Assembly: GCF_030817595.1 (NCBI RefSeq)
Contig: NZ_JAUSZN010000001.1
Span: forward strand, 6,498,001 to 6,562,000
DNA from: Neobacillus niacini
GTDB lineage: Bacteria > Bacillota > Bacilli > Bacillales > Cytobacillaceae
Length of the DNA stretch: 64,000 nt
Reading direction: 5' to 3'
The position numbers were made by a program, and so were the translations under genes. Numbering within the stretch: the first letter of the stretch is position 1; the number at the start of each line of letters is the position of its first letter. The notes under the pieces were generated by a model that did no database searches, had not been told where the DNA came from, and saw only the letters and a list, made by a program, of their open reading frames with translations. Below are positions 1-7,613 of the stretch, piece after piece.

Positions 1-2
1 AC

Positions 3-563
3 TCGATTAGCTATTATCAAAGTTTATTTTCAGCGAGATACCTGTTGGTTCTTTACATGAACCAGCAAGAATCGATTGTACATCTTTTCTATCCTGATGG
101 ACATCAGGCAGGAATGATAAAGAAATATAAGCAAAAGGGGTTTTTTCTGTTTAGAAAAGCAAGAATTTATGCACTTTATAATAGCCAAAATCAAGCGGTT
201 GGATTTTATAAAATAAAAAAATCAACATCATTAGTTATTGAAGCCTATGATCAAAACAAGAGATATTTAGGCTGCTATCAAAAAGAAAGAGTATCCTGGG
301 TGAAAATAAAGAAAGAAATGTTGGATGAGTCAGGGGAATCTATTGGCTCTGTTGAGGGTTCAGGATATTTTATGGATGAACAGATTTTTAATCAGACGAG
401 GCAGCAGGTTGGTCAGCTGAGAAGGGGATGGATGCCAGTTGAGTGGGAAGGTCGATTTCCGGAACCTAATACACCCGTACTTTCGCTATCTGAAAACTTA
501 TCAGAAAAGGACAAGCTTTTAAGGATGTCTTTTTTAATTGATGAATATTTTATTGAGAGATAA
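3..563 (+). CDS. Hypothetical protein, 5' end probably outside the window
   Basis: The frame is open from the left edge with no stop before the first internal start codons (TTG at 45, ATG at 57). Neither has a convincing ribosome binding site, so the gene probably begins upstream. The visible part is about 186 codons, basic, rich in Tyr, Lys and Gln, with no signal peptide, membrane segment or motif I recognise. Repeated beta-like stretches could form a small barrel, but that is speculation. It ends about 60 bp before dapF on the same strand, so the two may be co-transcribed. Function unknown. Confidence 0.6.
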   Translation, partial: SISYYQSLFSARYLLVLYMNQQESIVHLFYPDGHQAGMIKKYKQKGFFLFRKARIYALYNSQNQAVGFYKIKKSTSLVIEAYDQNKRYLGCYQKERVSWVKIKKEMLDESGESIGSVEGSGYFMDEQIFNQTRQQVGQLRRGWMPVEWEGRFPEPNTPVLSLSENLSEKDKLLRMSFLIDEYFIER

Positions 564-626
564 GGAAGTGTCATTCTCGATGAATATTTGATAGAATAAG
601 TTATAAAAATTGCGGAGGTTATGGTA

Positions 627-1607
627 GTGCAGATTGATTTAATTAAAGGTCATGGTTCAGGAAATGATTTTCTCTTAATTGATGAAATAACAAATTCTTA
701 TTCTTTTTCAGAAGGTAATCGAGCGAAACTTGCCACATTGTTATGTGACCGAAATTCCGATTTAGGGGCAGATGGCATCCTGTTTATCATGAATAGCGAT
801 CATGCGGATGGAAGAATGCGGGTTTTTAATACAGACGGTTCAGAAGCATCAATGTGTGGTAACGGCCTGCGGTTAGTCGCTCGATATGTTTGTGAAATGA
901 AGGGGCTAAATCAAGCGATTATTGAAACCATGAAGGCAGATCTAAAGGTGAGTAAACAACAGGATATCTATCCAAACGTCACAACCTTCCAGGTAGAAAT
1001 TTCACCGGTTTCATTCTTTTTGGAAGACCTGCCATTGAAATTAGATCAACCCAATTTACTAAATGAAAAAATCCCAGAACTTTCACAGGAGTTAACATTT
1101 TCTGCGCTTGCGGTACCTAATCCGCATTTAATCACGGTTGTAAATACGGAACAATTGCAATCCGGAGTACAAAAAGAGATAAGCGAGAAGGTAAATAATC
1201 CAAATGAGCTATTTCCTGACGGTGTGAACGTCAGCTTTGTTAAGTCTTTGGCAGAGGGAAGTATTTACGTTAACACCTTTGAACGCGGGGTTGGTTTCAC
1301 AAATGCCTGCGGAACTGCCATGTCAGCCTCCTCATTAGTAACATGTCTGCAAGGACTGAATAACGTGGAAGAGATTATTAATGTTTTTAATAACGGCGGA
1401 AGAGTCCAATGTGTAGTTCATGAAAATGATGAAAACTACAACATTGATTTAATTGGTAATGCAACGTACATGTACCAGGCACAGGTTGATGTCGACCTAG
1501 AACGCGACAGTTTTTCTGTGAGCTCGAAAGAAGAATTTACAGAGCAGTCAACCTATGAGAAACTTCAAGCTGACGCGCAAGAGTATCTTCAAAAAGCAGG
1601 TTTGTAA
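627..1607 (+). CDS. dapF: Diaminopimelate epimerase
   Basis: Interconverts LL- and meso-diaminopimelate in the cytoplasm, for lysine and peptidoglycan synthesis. Both catalytic cysteines lie in their family contexts: the N-terminal MCGNGLR motif and the C-terminal NACGTAMSA motif, with GSGNDF near the start. I choose GTG at 627 because GGAGG at 614-618 is 8 bases from it. The in-frame ATG at 621 is only 2 bases from the same site, so it is less likely. The protein is about 326 residues, slightly long for the family because of a Ser/Glu-rich tail. The gene ends at a strong intrinsic terminator. Confidence 0.93.
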   Translation: MQIDLIKGHGSGNDFLLIDEITNSYSFSEGNRAKLATLLCDRNSDLGADGILFIMNSDHADGRMRVFNTDGSEASMCGNGLRLVARYVCEMKGLNQAIIETMKADLKVSKQQDIYPNVTTFQVEISPVSFFLEDLPLKLDQPNLLNEKIPELSQELTFSALAVPNPHLITVVNTEQLQSGVQKEISEKVNNPNELFPDGVNVSFVKSLAEGSIYVNTFERGVGFTNACGTAMSASSLVTCLQGLNNVEEIINVFNNGGRVQCVVHENDENYNIDLIGNATYMYQAQVDVDLERDSFSVSSKEEFTEQSTYEKLQADAQEYLQKAGL

Positions 1608-1619
1608 TAGTTTCATTTG

Positions 1620-1655
1620 AAGGTCACATAGAGAGATGCTATGTGACCTTTATTA
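1620..1655 (+). terminator. Intrinsic terminator after dapF
   Basis: A perfect 12-bp stem (arms 1620-1631 and 1639-1650) with a 7-base loop, followed by a T-rich stretch. Confidence 0.85.
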
Positions 1656-1668
1656 TTTAACCATGTGG

Positions 1669-2254
1669 ACAGTCTGAAGTGACCAAAGAGCGTATAGTAT
1701 AAGTTTTTGGGTCAATGCACAGCTTGGAGTGACTGAAGAGTATGAAGAAAAAGCATTTGGGTCAATGCAGGCAGCCTAGAGTGACCGAAGAGTATGAAGA
1801 AAAAGAGTTTGGGTCAGTGCAGGCAGTCTGGAGTGACCGAAGAGCATGAAGAAAAAGCATTTGGGTCAATGCAGACAGTCTGGAGTGACCGAAGAGTATG
1901 AAGAAAAAGCATTTGGTTCAATGCAGGCAGCCTGGAGTGACCGAAGAGTATGAAGAAAAAGCATTTGGGTCAAAGCAGGCAGTCTGGAGTGACTGAAGAG
2001 TATGAAGAAAAAGCATTTGGGTCAATGCAGGCAGTCTGGAGACCGAAGAGTATGAAGAAAAAGGATTTGGGTCAATGAAGGCAGTCTGGAGTGACCGAAG
2101 AGCATGATGAAAAATCATTTGGGTCAATGCAGGCAGCCTGGAGTGACCGAAGAGTATGAAGAAAAAGCATTTGGGTCAATGCAGGCAGCCTGGAGTGACC
2201 GAAGAGCATGAAGAAAAAGAGTTTGGGTCAATGCAGGAAGTCTGGAGTGACCGA
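1669..2254. repeat. 52-bp tandem repeat array, about 11-12 copies
   Basis: The 580 bases between dapF and ligD are about 11-12 imperfect copies of a 52-bp unit (one copy is 50 bp). Each copy carries GTGACCGAAGAG, a GAAGAAAAA run and TTTGGGTCAATG. Because 52 is not a multiple of three the array cannot be a repetitive protein, and reading frames across it are spurious. Each unit can fold: GGTCA pairs with TGACC, and inside it CAGG pairs with CCTG. Copies with TCTG keep that pair as a G-T wobble. The last GTGACCG (2247-2253) can pair with CGGTCAC at 2276-2282. Confidence 0.9.
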
Positions 2255-2299
2255 AATCAAATTAGAACAAGAGAACGGTCACTTTACCAAGACAACTGA

Positions 2300-4132
2300 C
2301 TATTTCTTTGCCTTCAACACTCCCAACACCGGTCCAAAGGACTGAATCGATTTGGTTTGAAAATAATTTTTAAATGGGTCACCTTGTTTCCTAAGTCGAA
2401 GTAATGCATTTTGCATGTTAAAGTTTACTGGATCCAGACTATAATCCACTTCTTCCCAAAATAGCGGAGTAGCAACGCCTGCATGTTCATTTCCCCTCAT
2501 GGAGTATGGAGCAACTATGGTTTTTCCTTCACTATGCTGGACATAGTCAACGTATAACCTGTTACCGCGATTTTTTTTCATTCTCTCCGTTGTGAACGAG
2601 TCTGGGTCCTTCGAAATCAAATAATCTGCTATAAAGCTTGTGAACAACCGTGTATCATCAAAGGTAAATACGTCCTCCGGCAAAGGCAAATAAACTTGCA
2701 ACCCTTTATTTCCGGATGTTTTAATAAATCCAATTAGATTTAATTGATCGAGAACCTCTTTAATTAACAAAGCCGCTTTAACGGCCAAGTGAAAGTCTTC
2801 CTTTGAGGGAGGGTCTAAATCAAAAACAATTTCACTGGCGCCCTTACTGTAAATCGTTTGAAATGGAATATGGTATTCAATTGCTAACTGATTTCCGAGC
2901 CATATGAGTGTTTTTAGGTTGTTACAAACAATATAATCAATTCCTTCGGATACATGTGTCTTTACAAAATCAGGTGCATAGTCTGGACAATTTTTTTGAT
3001 AAAAAGGCTCACCGAACATTCCGTGCGGATAACGAATGACCGTTAATAGCCGATTTTCTAAAAAAGGCAGCATGTACGGCGATACTTCCCGTAGATACAA
3101 AATGAAATCAGCCTTTTGAATGTCATGGTTTTTCCAAAGCGGTTTATCGGGGTGAGTAATATCCAAATCCTCCGGTAAATTTTTTTGCTTAAAGATAAAC
3201 TGTTCGTATGTACATTCAGTAGGTTTTAGATCAAAACGAAAGCGATGAAAGTGCGGTTCTCGCAGCTGACTTTCGTAAAGCTCTAAATATTTAACCTCCA
3301 AACAAATAGCAGGCTCAACATAGATAAATTGATTATCTTCACTAACCATATTCTGTTTAATCGTACTTTGAAGAGCTTGCTTTTCATCTGGTTTAAAGCC
3401 AAAAAGGACTTGACCGATTCCTTGAATGGTTCCTTCTTTATACACTCCAACATAAAAGTACCCATTCGTCTTTTCAAGAGCAGTAATAAAACAAGAGACA
3501 TATTTCCAGTTTTTATATTTTAACCATTGTAGGGATCTCTTTCCTTCCTCCCATAGGCTGTTTTTCTGTTTTGCAATAATCCCTTCACCATCGTGAAGAA
3601 CAACGTTTTCCCATAATCTTGAAAAATCTTTATGGGCCTTAACTAGCTGCAGCAAATTATCATTATAGGGATCTGATTCTAGTGGAAAATTTAGCTGGTT
3701 AAAAAGTTCGCTGAGCATTGCCTTCCTTTCGTGAAATGTTTTCGAATGTTGGGGTTTGCCTGCCATTACAAGGATATCAAAGACCATTAGACGACATGGA
3801 GATTTAGCAGCTTGTTCAGCAATTCTTTTAGCAGCTTTTGTCCTTCCGCGAATTTGAATTGCCGAGAAGTTAGCCTTATAAGGATTTTCAAGAAAGACAA
3901 GCTCGCCATCCAGTTGCAGAGGAAGAAACGGTTGAAAAAGTTTCTCTAGAGGCTCGAGAAAATCTTTTATTTCTGGAAATTGTGGAAGCAACGGCTTATC
4001 ATTCCTGCTGGTTAATGAAATCCCATTGTTATCCCAATTTAAAATCGCCCGAAATCCATCATATTTAACCTCGTACAGCCAATCCGGTTGAAGTGTTAGG
4101 TCAAAGGTTAGTGTTGGCAGCATCGGTTTCAT
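2300..4132 (-). CDS. ligD: ATP-dependent DNA ligase LigD (ligase plus polymerase domains)
   Basis: End-joining ligase of bacterial NHEJ, working with Ku. The order is the Bacillus one: an N-terminal ATP ligase domain with the adenylation lysine in VKYDGFRA (K23), then a polymerase/primase domain from about residue 325, with the metal-binding DLDPP motif near residue 440 and SGNKGLQVY. There is no separate nuclease domain, as in Bacillus YkoU. The length (610 aa) matches that family. An AGAGG ribosome binding site precedes the ATG. It is divergent from ku with a 129-bp shared intergenic region, which would suit common control during sporulation as described for B. subtilis; no promoter was assigned here. 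Confidence 0.95.
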   Translation of the reverse strand: MKPMLPTLTFDLTLQPDWLYEVKYDGFRAILNWDNNGISLTSRNDKPLLPQFPEIKDFLEPLEKLFQPFLPLQLDGELVFLENPYKANFSAIQIRGRTKAAKRIAEQAAKSPCRLMVFDILVMAGKPQHSKTFHERKAMLSELFNQLNFPLESDPYNDNLLQLVKAHKDFSRLWENVVLHDGEGIIAKQKNSLWEEGKRSLQWLKYKNWKYVSCFITALEKTNGYFYVGVYKEGTIQGIGQVLFGFKPDEKQALQSTIKQNMVSEDNQFIYVEPAICLEVKYLELYESQLREPHFHRFRFDLKPTECTYEQFIFKQKNLPEDLDITHPDKPLWKNHDIQKADFILYLREVSPYMLPFLENRLLTVIRYPHGMFGEPFYQKNCPDYAPDFVKTHVSEGIDYIVCNNLKTLIWLGNQLAIEYHIPFQTIYSKGASEIVFDLDPPSKEDFHLAVKAALLIKEVLDQLNLIGFIKTSGNKGLQVYLPLPEDVFTFDDTRLFTSFIADYLISKDPDSFTTERMKKNRGNRLYVDYVQHSEGKTIVAPYSMRGNEHAGVATPLFWEEVDYSLDPVNFNMQNALLRLRKQGDPFKNYFQTKSIQSFGPVLGVLKAKK

Positions 4133-4261
4133 TGATTTAATTCCTCTCTTTTTCCTTTATTTTGTTTCAAATCACGATGATTCATCCTTTACCAAATGTT
4201 TTTAGGAATTTCTTTAAAAGGAAAACCCACAATAATAGTAAAAAGATTGGAGACCTACACT

Positions 4262-5164
4262 ATGCATACGATGTGGAAAGGCAGCATTAGTTTTGGGCTT
4301 GTAAATATCCCTATCAAGCTTCATACTGCCACTGAGGATAAAGACATTAAGCTTCGGACATTGCATAATAAATGCCATGCCCCGATTAAATATGAAAAAA
4401 TTTGTACTGTATGTGAGCAGGAAGTAAAACCTGAGGACATTGTGAAAGCATACGAATATACAAAAGGGAAATTTGTGGTCCTGGATCAGGAAGACCTTGA
4501 AAAACTTCGGAAGGAAAATGAGGAAAAAGCAGTAGAGATTATTGATTTTGTCAAAATGGAAGAAATCGATCCTATATATTATGACCGAAGTTATTATATG
4601 TCCCCTAATGAAGGGGGCGGGAAGGCATATTCCTTGCTTCGAAAAGCTCTTCAGGAATCACAAAAGGTTGGAATAGCAAAAATTATTATTCGCTCAAAAG
4701 AGCAAATGGCAGTCATTCGTGTGTATGAGAATACACTGGTTATGGAGACGATTCATTTTCCAGACGAGGTTCGCCGTGCTGGAGACGTTCCAAATGTCCC
4801 AGCTGACGATAAGGTCACCGAAAAAGAATTAGCTACCGCGATTATGTTGATTGATCAATTAACAACTGAATTTGAACCTGAAAAATATACAGATGAATAC
4901 CGTACAGCATTATTAGAGTTAATCGAGGCAAAACGTACAGGACAAGAAACAGTCACTCCAACAGCCAAAGAGACACCATCAAACGTTACCGATCTAATGG
5001 CTGCACTACAGGCTTCTATTGATAGGACAAAGCCTAGAAGTGAGGGGATCGGAAGAAAAGAACCGGCAATAAAAAAGGAAACAGCAATAAAGAAGGAAAC
5101 AACAGCGAAGAAGCCTGCAGCTCCAAGGAAAAAAGCTGCTCCGAAAGTAAAAAAAGAAGCATAA
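4262..5164 (+). CDS. ku: Non-homologous end-joining protein Ku
   Basis: Homodimeric DNA-end-binding ring that recruits LigD. The start at 4262 (MHTMWKGSISFGLV) matches the family N-terminus and has GGAG upstream; the frame is open to an ATG at 4196, but that adds 22 unrelated residues. The product is about 300 aa. The last 60 residues are a Lys/Ala/Pro-rich, histone-like tail with repeated KKE and KKP units, expected to bind DNA non-specifically. The tail looks expanded by short internal repeats. The gene is paired divergently with ligD and followed by an intrinsic terminator. Confidence 0.95.
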   Translation: MHTMWKGSISFGLVNIPIKLHTATEDKDIKLRTLHNKCHAPIKYEKICTVCEQEVKPEDIVKAYEYTKGKFVVLDQEDLEKLRKENEEKAVEIIDFVKMEEIDPIYYDRSYYMSPNEGGGKAYSLLRKALQESQKVGIAKIIIRSKEQMAVIRVYENTLVMETIHFPDEVRRAGDVPNVPADDKVTEKELATAIMLIDQLTTEFEPEKYTDEYRTALLELIEAKRTGQETVTPTAKETPSNVTDLMAALQASIDRTKPRSEGIGRKEPAIKKETAIKKETTAKKPAAPRKKAAPKVKKEA

Positions 5165-5170
5165 GTAAAA

Positions 5171-5201
5171 AACCGATTCGACAATTTCGAGTCGGTTTTT
5201 T
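5171..5201 (+). terminator. Intrinsic terminator after ku
   Basis: An 11-bp stem (5171-5181 with 5187-5197, one G-T pair), 5-base loop, then a T run. Confidence 0.85.
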
Positions 5202-5293
5202 AGACTTCTCCGTATATGAGAAAGTACTTTGAATCAAATTTATCGCATAGTATTATGGGAGAATTAAAAATGAATACGTGCGGGGGAGATGCC

Positions 5294-6256
5294 ATGGCTT
5301 ATAATGTGCTTTTGTTTACGGATCCGGGAATTGATGATTCCTTTGCAATTATGTATGCATTATTAAATCCAGACATTAATCTTGTCGGTATTGTCAGTGG
5401 ATATGGAAATACTCCGAAAGAGCAATCTATAAAGAATACAGCCTATTTAATTGATTTAGCTGGGAGGGAGGATATACCGATCATTGCTGGAGCTGCTGGA
5501 CCATTATCTGGTGAACCTGTTCAGTTTTATCCTGAAATTCATGGACCGGAGGGACTTGGCCCAATCAAGCCGACTGAATCCCTTCAAAAAGTAGAGGTCC
5601 ATGACATTAATAAAATCCTAGAGATTATTAATGAATATAAAGACAATATTATTATCGTCAATGTTGGCAGATTGACAGAATTAGCTTTAATGTTCATTCT
5701 GTACGGGAACAATGCTTTAAAGGATGTAAATGCTTTTTATATAATGGGAGGTGCTTTCTTAGTTCCTGGGAATATTTCGGCAGAAGCAGAAGCCAACTTC
5801 TATTCCGATTCCATTGCGTCAAATATAGTGATGGAAAAAGCACATAATATATATTTATATCCCTTAAATATAACGAATAAAGCTATTATAACACCAGATG
5901 TTATCGATTTTCTTAGTGAAAACAGCCCAACACCATTTAGACCATTATTAAAACCTGCATTTGATTATTATTTTAAGGCTTATCAAAAAAATGTACCAGG
6001 GATTAAAGGTGCTCCTTTACATGATGTTGTCCCACTTATGGCGTTAACGAATCCTGAATTTGTAAAATATATTCCTAAAAGGGTAAGAGTAGAGGAATTT
6101 GGACACGCCAAAGGGAAAAGTATCGCTGATTTTCGTCCCAAACCCGATCCAGAGCCTCCTGAAACATTAGATTATATCGGTATGGAAGCTGACATCCAAA
6201 AGTTTGTCATAAACTTTATGGAAGTCTTTTTAAAAGGGGATTATGAAAAAAATTAA
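5294..6256 (+). CDS. Inosine/uridine-preferring nucleoside hydrolase family protein
   Basis: Predicted N-ribohydrolase that cleaves nucleosides to base and ribose. The N-terminal TDPGIDDS motif is the calcium-binding aspartate cluster of the family, and YIMGGAF and NFYSD are typical later elements. Two starts are possible: ATG 5294 with GGGGGAG just upstream (320 aa, chosen because the Asp motif then lies at the usual distance from the N-terminus) or ATG 5270, also with a good site (GGGAGA). Substrate preference cannot be read from the sequence. It stands alone between the ku terminator and the csp promoter. Confidence 0.85.
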   Translation: MAYNVLLFTDPGIDDSFAIMYALLNPDINLVGIVSGYGNTPKEQSIKNTAYLIDLAGREDIPIIAGAAGPLSGEPVQFYPEIHGPEGLGPIKPTESLQKVEVHDINKILEIINEYKDNIIIVNVGRLTELALMFILYGNNALKDVNAFYIMGGAFLVPGNISAEAEANFYSDSIASNIVMEKAHNIYLYPLNITNKAIITPDVIDFLSENSPTPFRPLLKPAFDYYFKAYQKNVPGIKGAPLHDVVPLMALTNPEFVKYIPKRVRVEEFGHAKGKSIADFRPKPDPEPPETLDYIGMEADIQKFVINFMEVFLKGDYEKN

Positions 6257-6313
6257 ATATCCTGCGAATTTTTATAGTTAGTGGCTTGCTAGTATGCTAT
6301 ACTGTAAATTTAA

Positions 6314-6342
6314 TTGACTTTCAGAGTAATAAATAGTATAAT
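6314..6342 (+). promoter_or_regulatory. Predicted SigA promoter of the cold shock gene
   Basis: TTGACT at 6314-6319 and a perfect TATAAT at 6337-6342 with 17 bp between. The predicted transcript start near 6349 gives a leader of about 150 bases. Confidence 0.8.
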
Positions 6343-6348
6343 TAAGGT

Positions 6349-6500
6349 ACGCTTTTAAGTTCGTCTAAATATTTTTTGGTTTAAGTAGTCGTAACTGCAC
6401 GATGTGTGGGTGATGCCTATTACCCAGTGGTGTATTACGACTTTTTGATTTATTAAATGGTTATGTACTTAAAGTGAACAAAATCTTGGGGGTTCTATTA
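6349..6500 (+). promoter_or_regulatory. Structured 5' leader of the cold shock gene
   Basis: The leader folds into a nested hairpin: AGTCGTAA (6387-6394) with TTACGACT (6435-6442), and inside it TGGGT (6407-6411) with ACCCA (6422-6426). The outer stem runs into five Ts, so it could act as a temperature-responsive fold, as in other csp leaders, or as a weak attenuator. Confidence 0.6.
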
Positions 6501-6701
6501 ATGAGTAACGGTAAAGTAAAATGGTTTAATGCAGAAAAAGGATTTGGATTTATTGAAGCTGATGGCGGTCAAGACGTATTCGTACACTTTTCTGCTATTC
6601 AAACAGAAGGTTTCAAAACTTTAGAAGAAGGTCAATCAGTATCTTTTGAAATCGTTGAAGGTGCTCGTGGACCACAAGCTGCTAACGTAGTTAAAGCTTA
6701 A
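6501..6701 (+). CDS. Cold shock protein, CspA/CspB family
   Basis: A 66-residue single OB-fold RNA chaperone. The RNA-binding motifs KGFGFI and VFVHF are present, and the chain ends with the usual AANVVK. The start at ATG 6501 (MSNGKVKWF) gives the canonical N-terminus. Upstream in-frame codons from 6474 are leader sequence. A long structured leader with a strong promoter and a terminator shortly after the stop indicate a monocistronic, post-transcriptionally regulated gene. I cannot tell which B. subtilis paralogue it matches. Confidence 0.95.
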   Translation: MSNGKVKWFNAEKGFGFIEADGGQDVFVHFSAIQTEGFKTLEEGQSVSFEIVEGARGPQAANVVKA

Positions 6702-6713
6702 TTCATGAAAAAT

Positions 6714-6748
6714 AAAAAGGTGGTGCAATGATAAGGCATCACCTTTTT
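6714..6748 (+). terminator. Intrinsic terminator after csp
   Basis: A 13-bp stem (6714-6726 with 6736-6748, one G-T pair) with A and T runs on either side. Confidence 0.8.
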
Positions 6749-6811
6749 ATCTTTATAAAAGAAGTATCAAAGTGTCCAACAGTCTTGCAAAAAGTACAAG
6801 GGGTGATCATT

Positions 6812-7015
6812 TTGGCGTTTGGTAGAAGAAATGATGAAGAAGTAAAGCTTGAAGAAACTAAAATTTGGGAATGTAATTCAGATAATTGTAAATGCTGGAT
6901 TCGTGACAATTTTAAGAGCACTGAAGTGCCCCTCTGTCCAATATGCAAAAGTGAAATGAGCCTTAATACGAAAGAATTACAGGTCATTCATAATCATAGT
7001 AAAAACTTTATGTAA
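6812..7015 (+). CDS. YdjO-like cold-inducible small zinc-ribbon-like protein
   Basis: A 67-aa protein with a CNSDNCKCW motif and a CPIC motif, four to five Cys in a zinc-ribbon-like arrangement. This matches, from memory, the YdjO family of cold-induced Bacillus proteins. I chose TTG at 6812 because AAGGGGTGA (6798-6806) is correctly spaced from it; an in-frame ATT lies just before, and the frame is open further upstream across the csp terminator. A paralogue lies at 39343-39528 with the same N-terminal pattern (F/Y-G-K/R-R). Its position behind csp fits a cold-response role. The molecular function is unknown. Confidence 0.75.
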   Translation: MAFGRRNDEEVKLEETKIWECNSDNCKCWIRDNFKSTEVPLCPICKSEMSLNTKELQVIHNHSKNFM

Positions 7016-7021
7016 TAACCA

Positions 7022-7060
7022 TAAGAAAAAAGCAGGGGGTAATACCTCTGCTTTTTCTTA
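7022..7060. terminator. Bidirectional intrinsic terminator
   Basis: AAAAAGCAG and CTGCTTTTT arms with A/T-rich flanks between convergent genes. Confidence 0.75.
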
Positions 7061-7342
7061 TGAATCAATGTTTTCCTTACAATAATTAAACACAGTTAAT
7101 TCCTCGTCTTCCTCAAGAGCAAAGTCTAAGACCTTTTCTGAACCTCTTTCATAGAGATGATAGTGCGAAATTCTAGTTCCCTTTTCATCTATTACTAACA
7201 ATACCTTAATTCCTACACCTTTTTCAGTGTAGAGTTCATCTTCTTCATCCACTTCTATTTCAAGAAAAAATTCATAGCGGTCACCCGATAATAATCCAAA
7301 TGGATCTACTAGTTTTTCAACTGTATGACCAGTTATATTCAA
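7058..7342 (-). CDS. DUF6509-like hypothetical protein
   Basis: About 94 aa, acidic, with no membrane segment. The pattern NITGHTVEKLVDPFG, GDRYEFFLEIEVDEEDELY and LDFALEEDEE resembles what I recall as the Bacillus DUF6509 family; its function is unknown. The start is uncertain: ATG at 7351 directly abuts the AAAGG site, whereas TTG at 7342 is 9 bases from it, so I chose TTG. It converges on the ydjO-like gene and shares its terminator. Confidence 0.65.
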   Translation of the reverse strand: MNITGHTVEKLVDPFGLLSGDRYEFFLEIEVDEEDELYTEKGVGIKVLLVIDEKGTRISHYHLYERGSEKVLDFALEEDEELTVFNYCKENIDS

Positions 7343-7563
7343 TGATATCATCCTTTACAAAATAGTTTCTTTTTTATTATATACATAATTCGTGATTAAC
7401 TAGAAACAAATGACACTTTTCGACCCGAATTTGTTATCAAAATATGGATAATTATTATGAAATAAGTGTGAACGATGTGAAATTTAATATTTATTTAATA
7501 ACTATAAAGTAAAATTGAATTATAAAGAGTACAAGTTGGGAATTAGAGGTAGAAACTGCACTC

Positions 7564-7586
7564 TATACTTGTGAATGTTTTCACAA
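7564..7586 (+). promoter_or_regulatory. Rex/FNR-type palindrome upstream of dmsA
   Basis: TTGTGAATGTTTTCACAA at 7569-7586 is a perfect palindrome in its arms. It fits the Rex consensus (TTGTGAA, 4 bases, TTCACAA) and also the FNR half-sites. A TATACT-like -10 at 7564-7569 touches it, so it would overlap the transcript start, which suits a repressor such as Rex better than an activator. No good -35 is visible. Confidence 0.6.
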
Positions 7587-7613
7587 TAAAAAGGAAGAGG
7601 GGGGTAAAAAACA

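Noticed and set aside
1918..2127. Minus-strand ORF across the repeat array with repeated peptide units
   Set aside because: The 52-bp period shifts frame in each copy, and the ORF is open only by chance. No ribosome binding site.
1669..2254. CRISPR array
   Set aside because: The copies are contiguous 52-bp units with no unique spacers, and no cas genes are near.
4855..5237. Minus-strand ORFs opposite the ku 3' end
   Set aside because: Phe/Ser-rich mirror of the Lys/Ala tail of Ku; no signals of their own.
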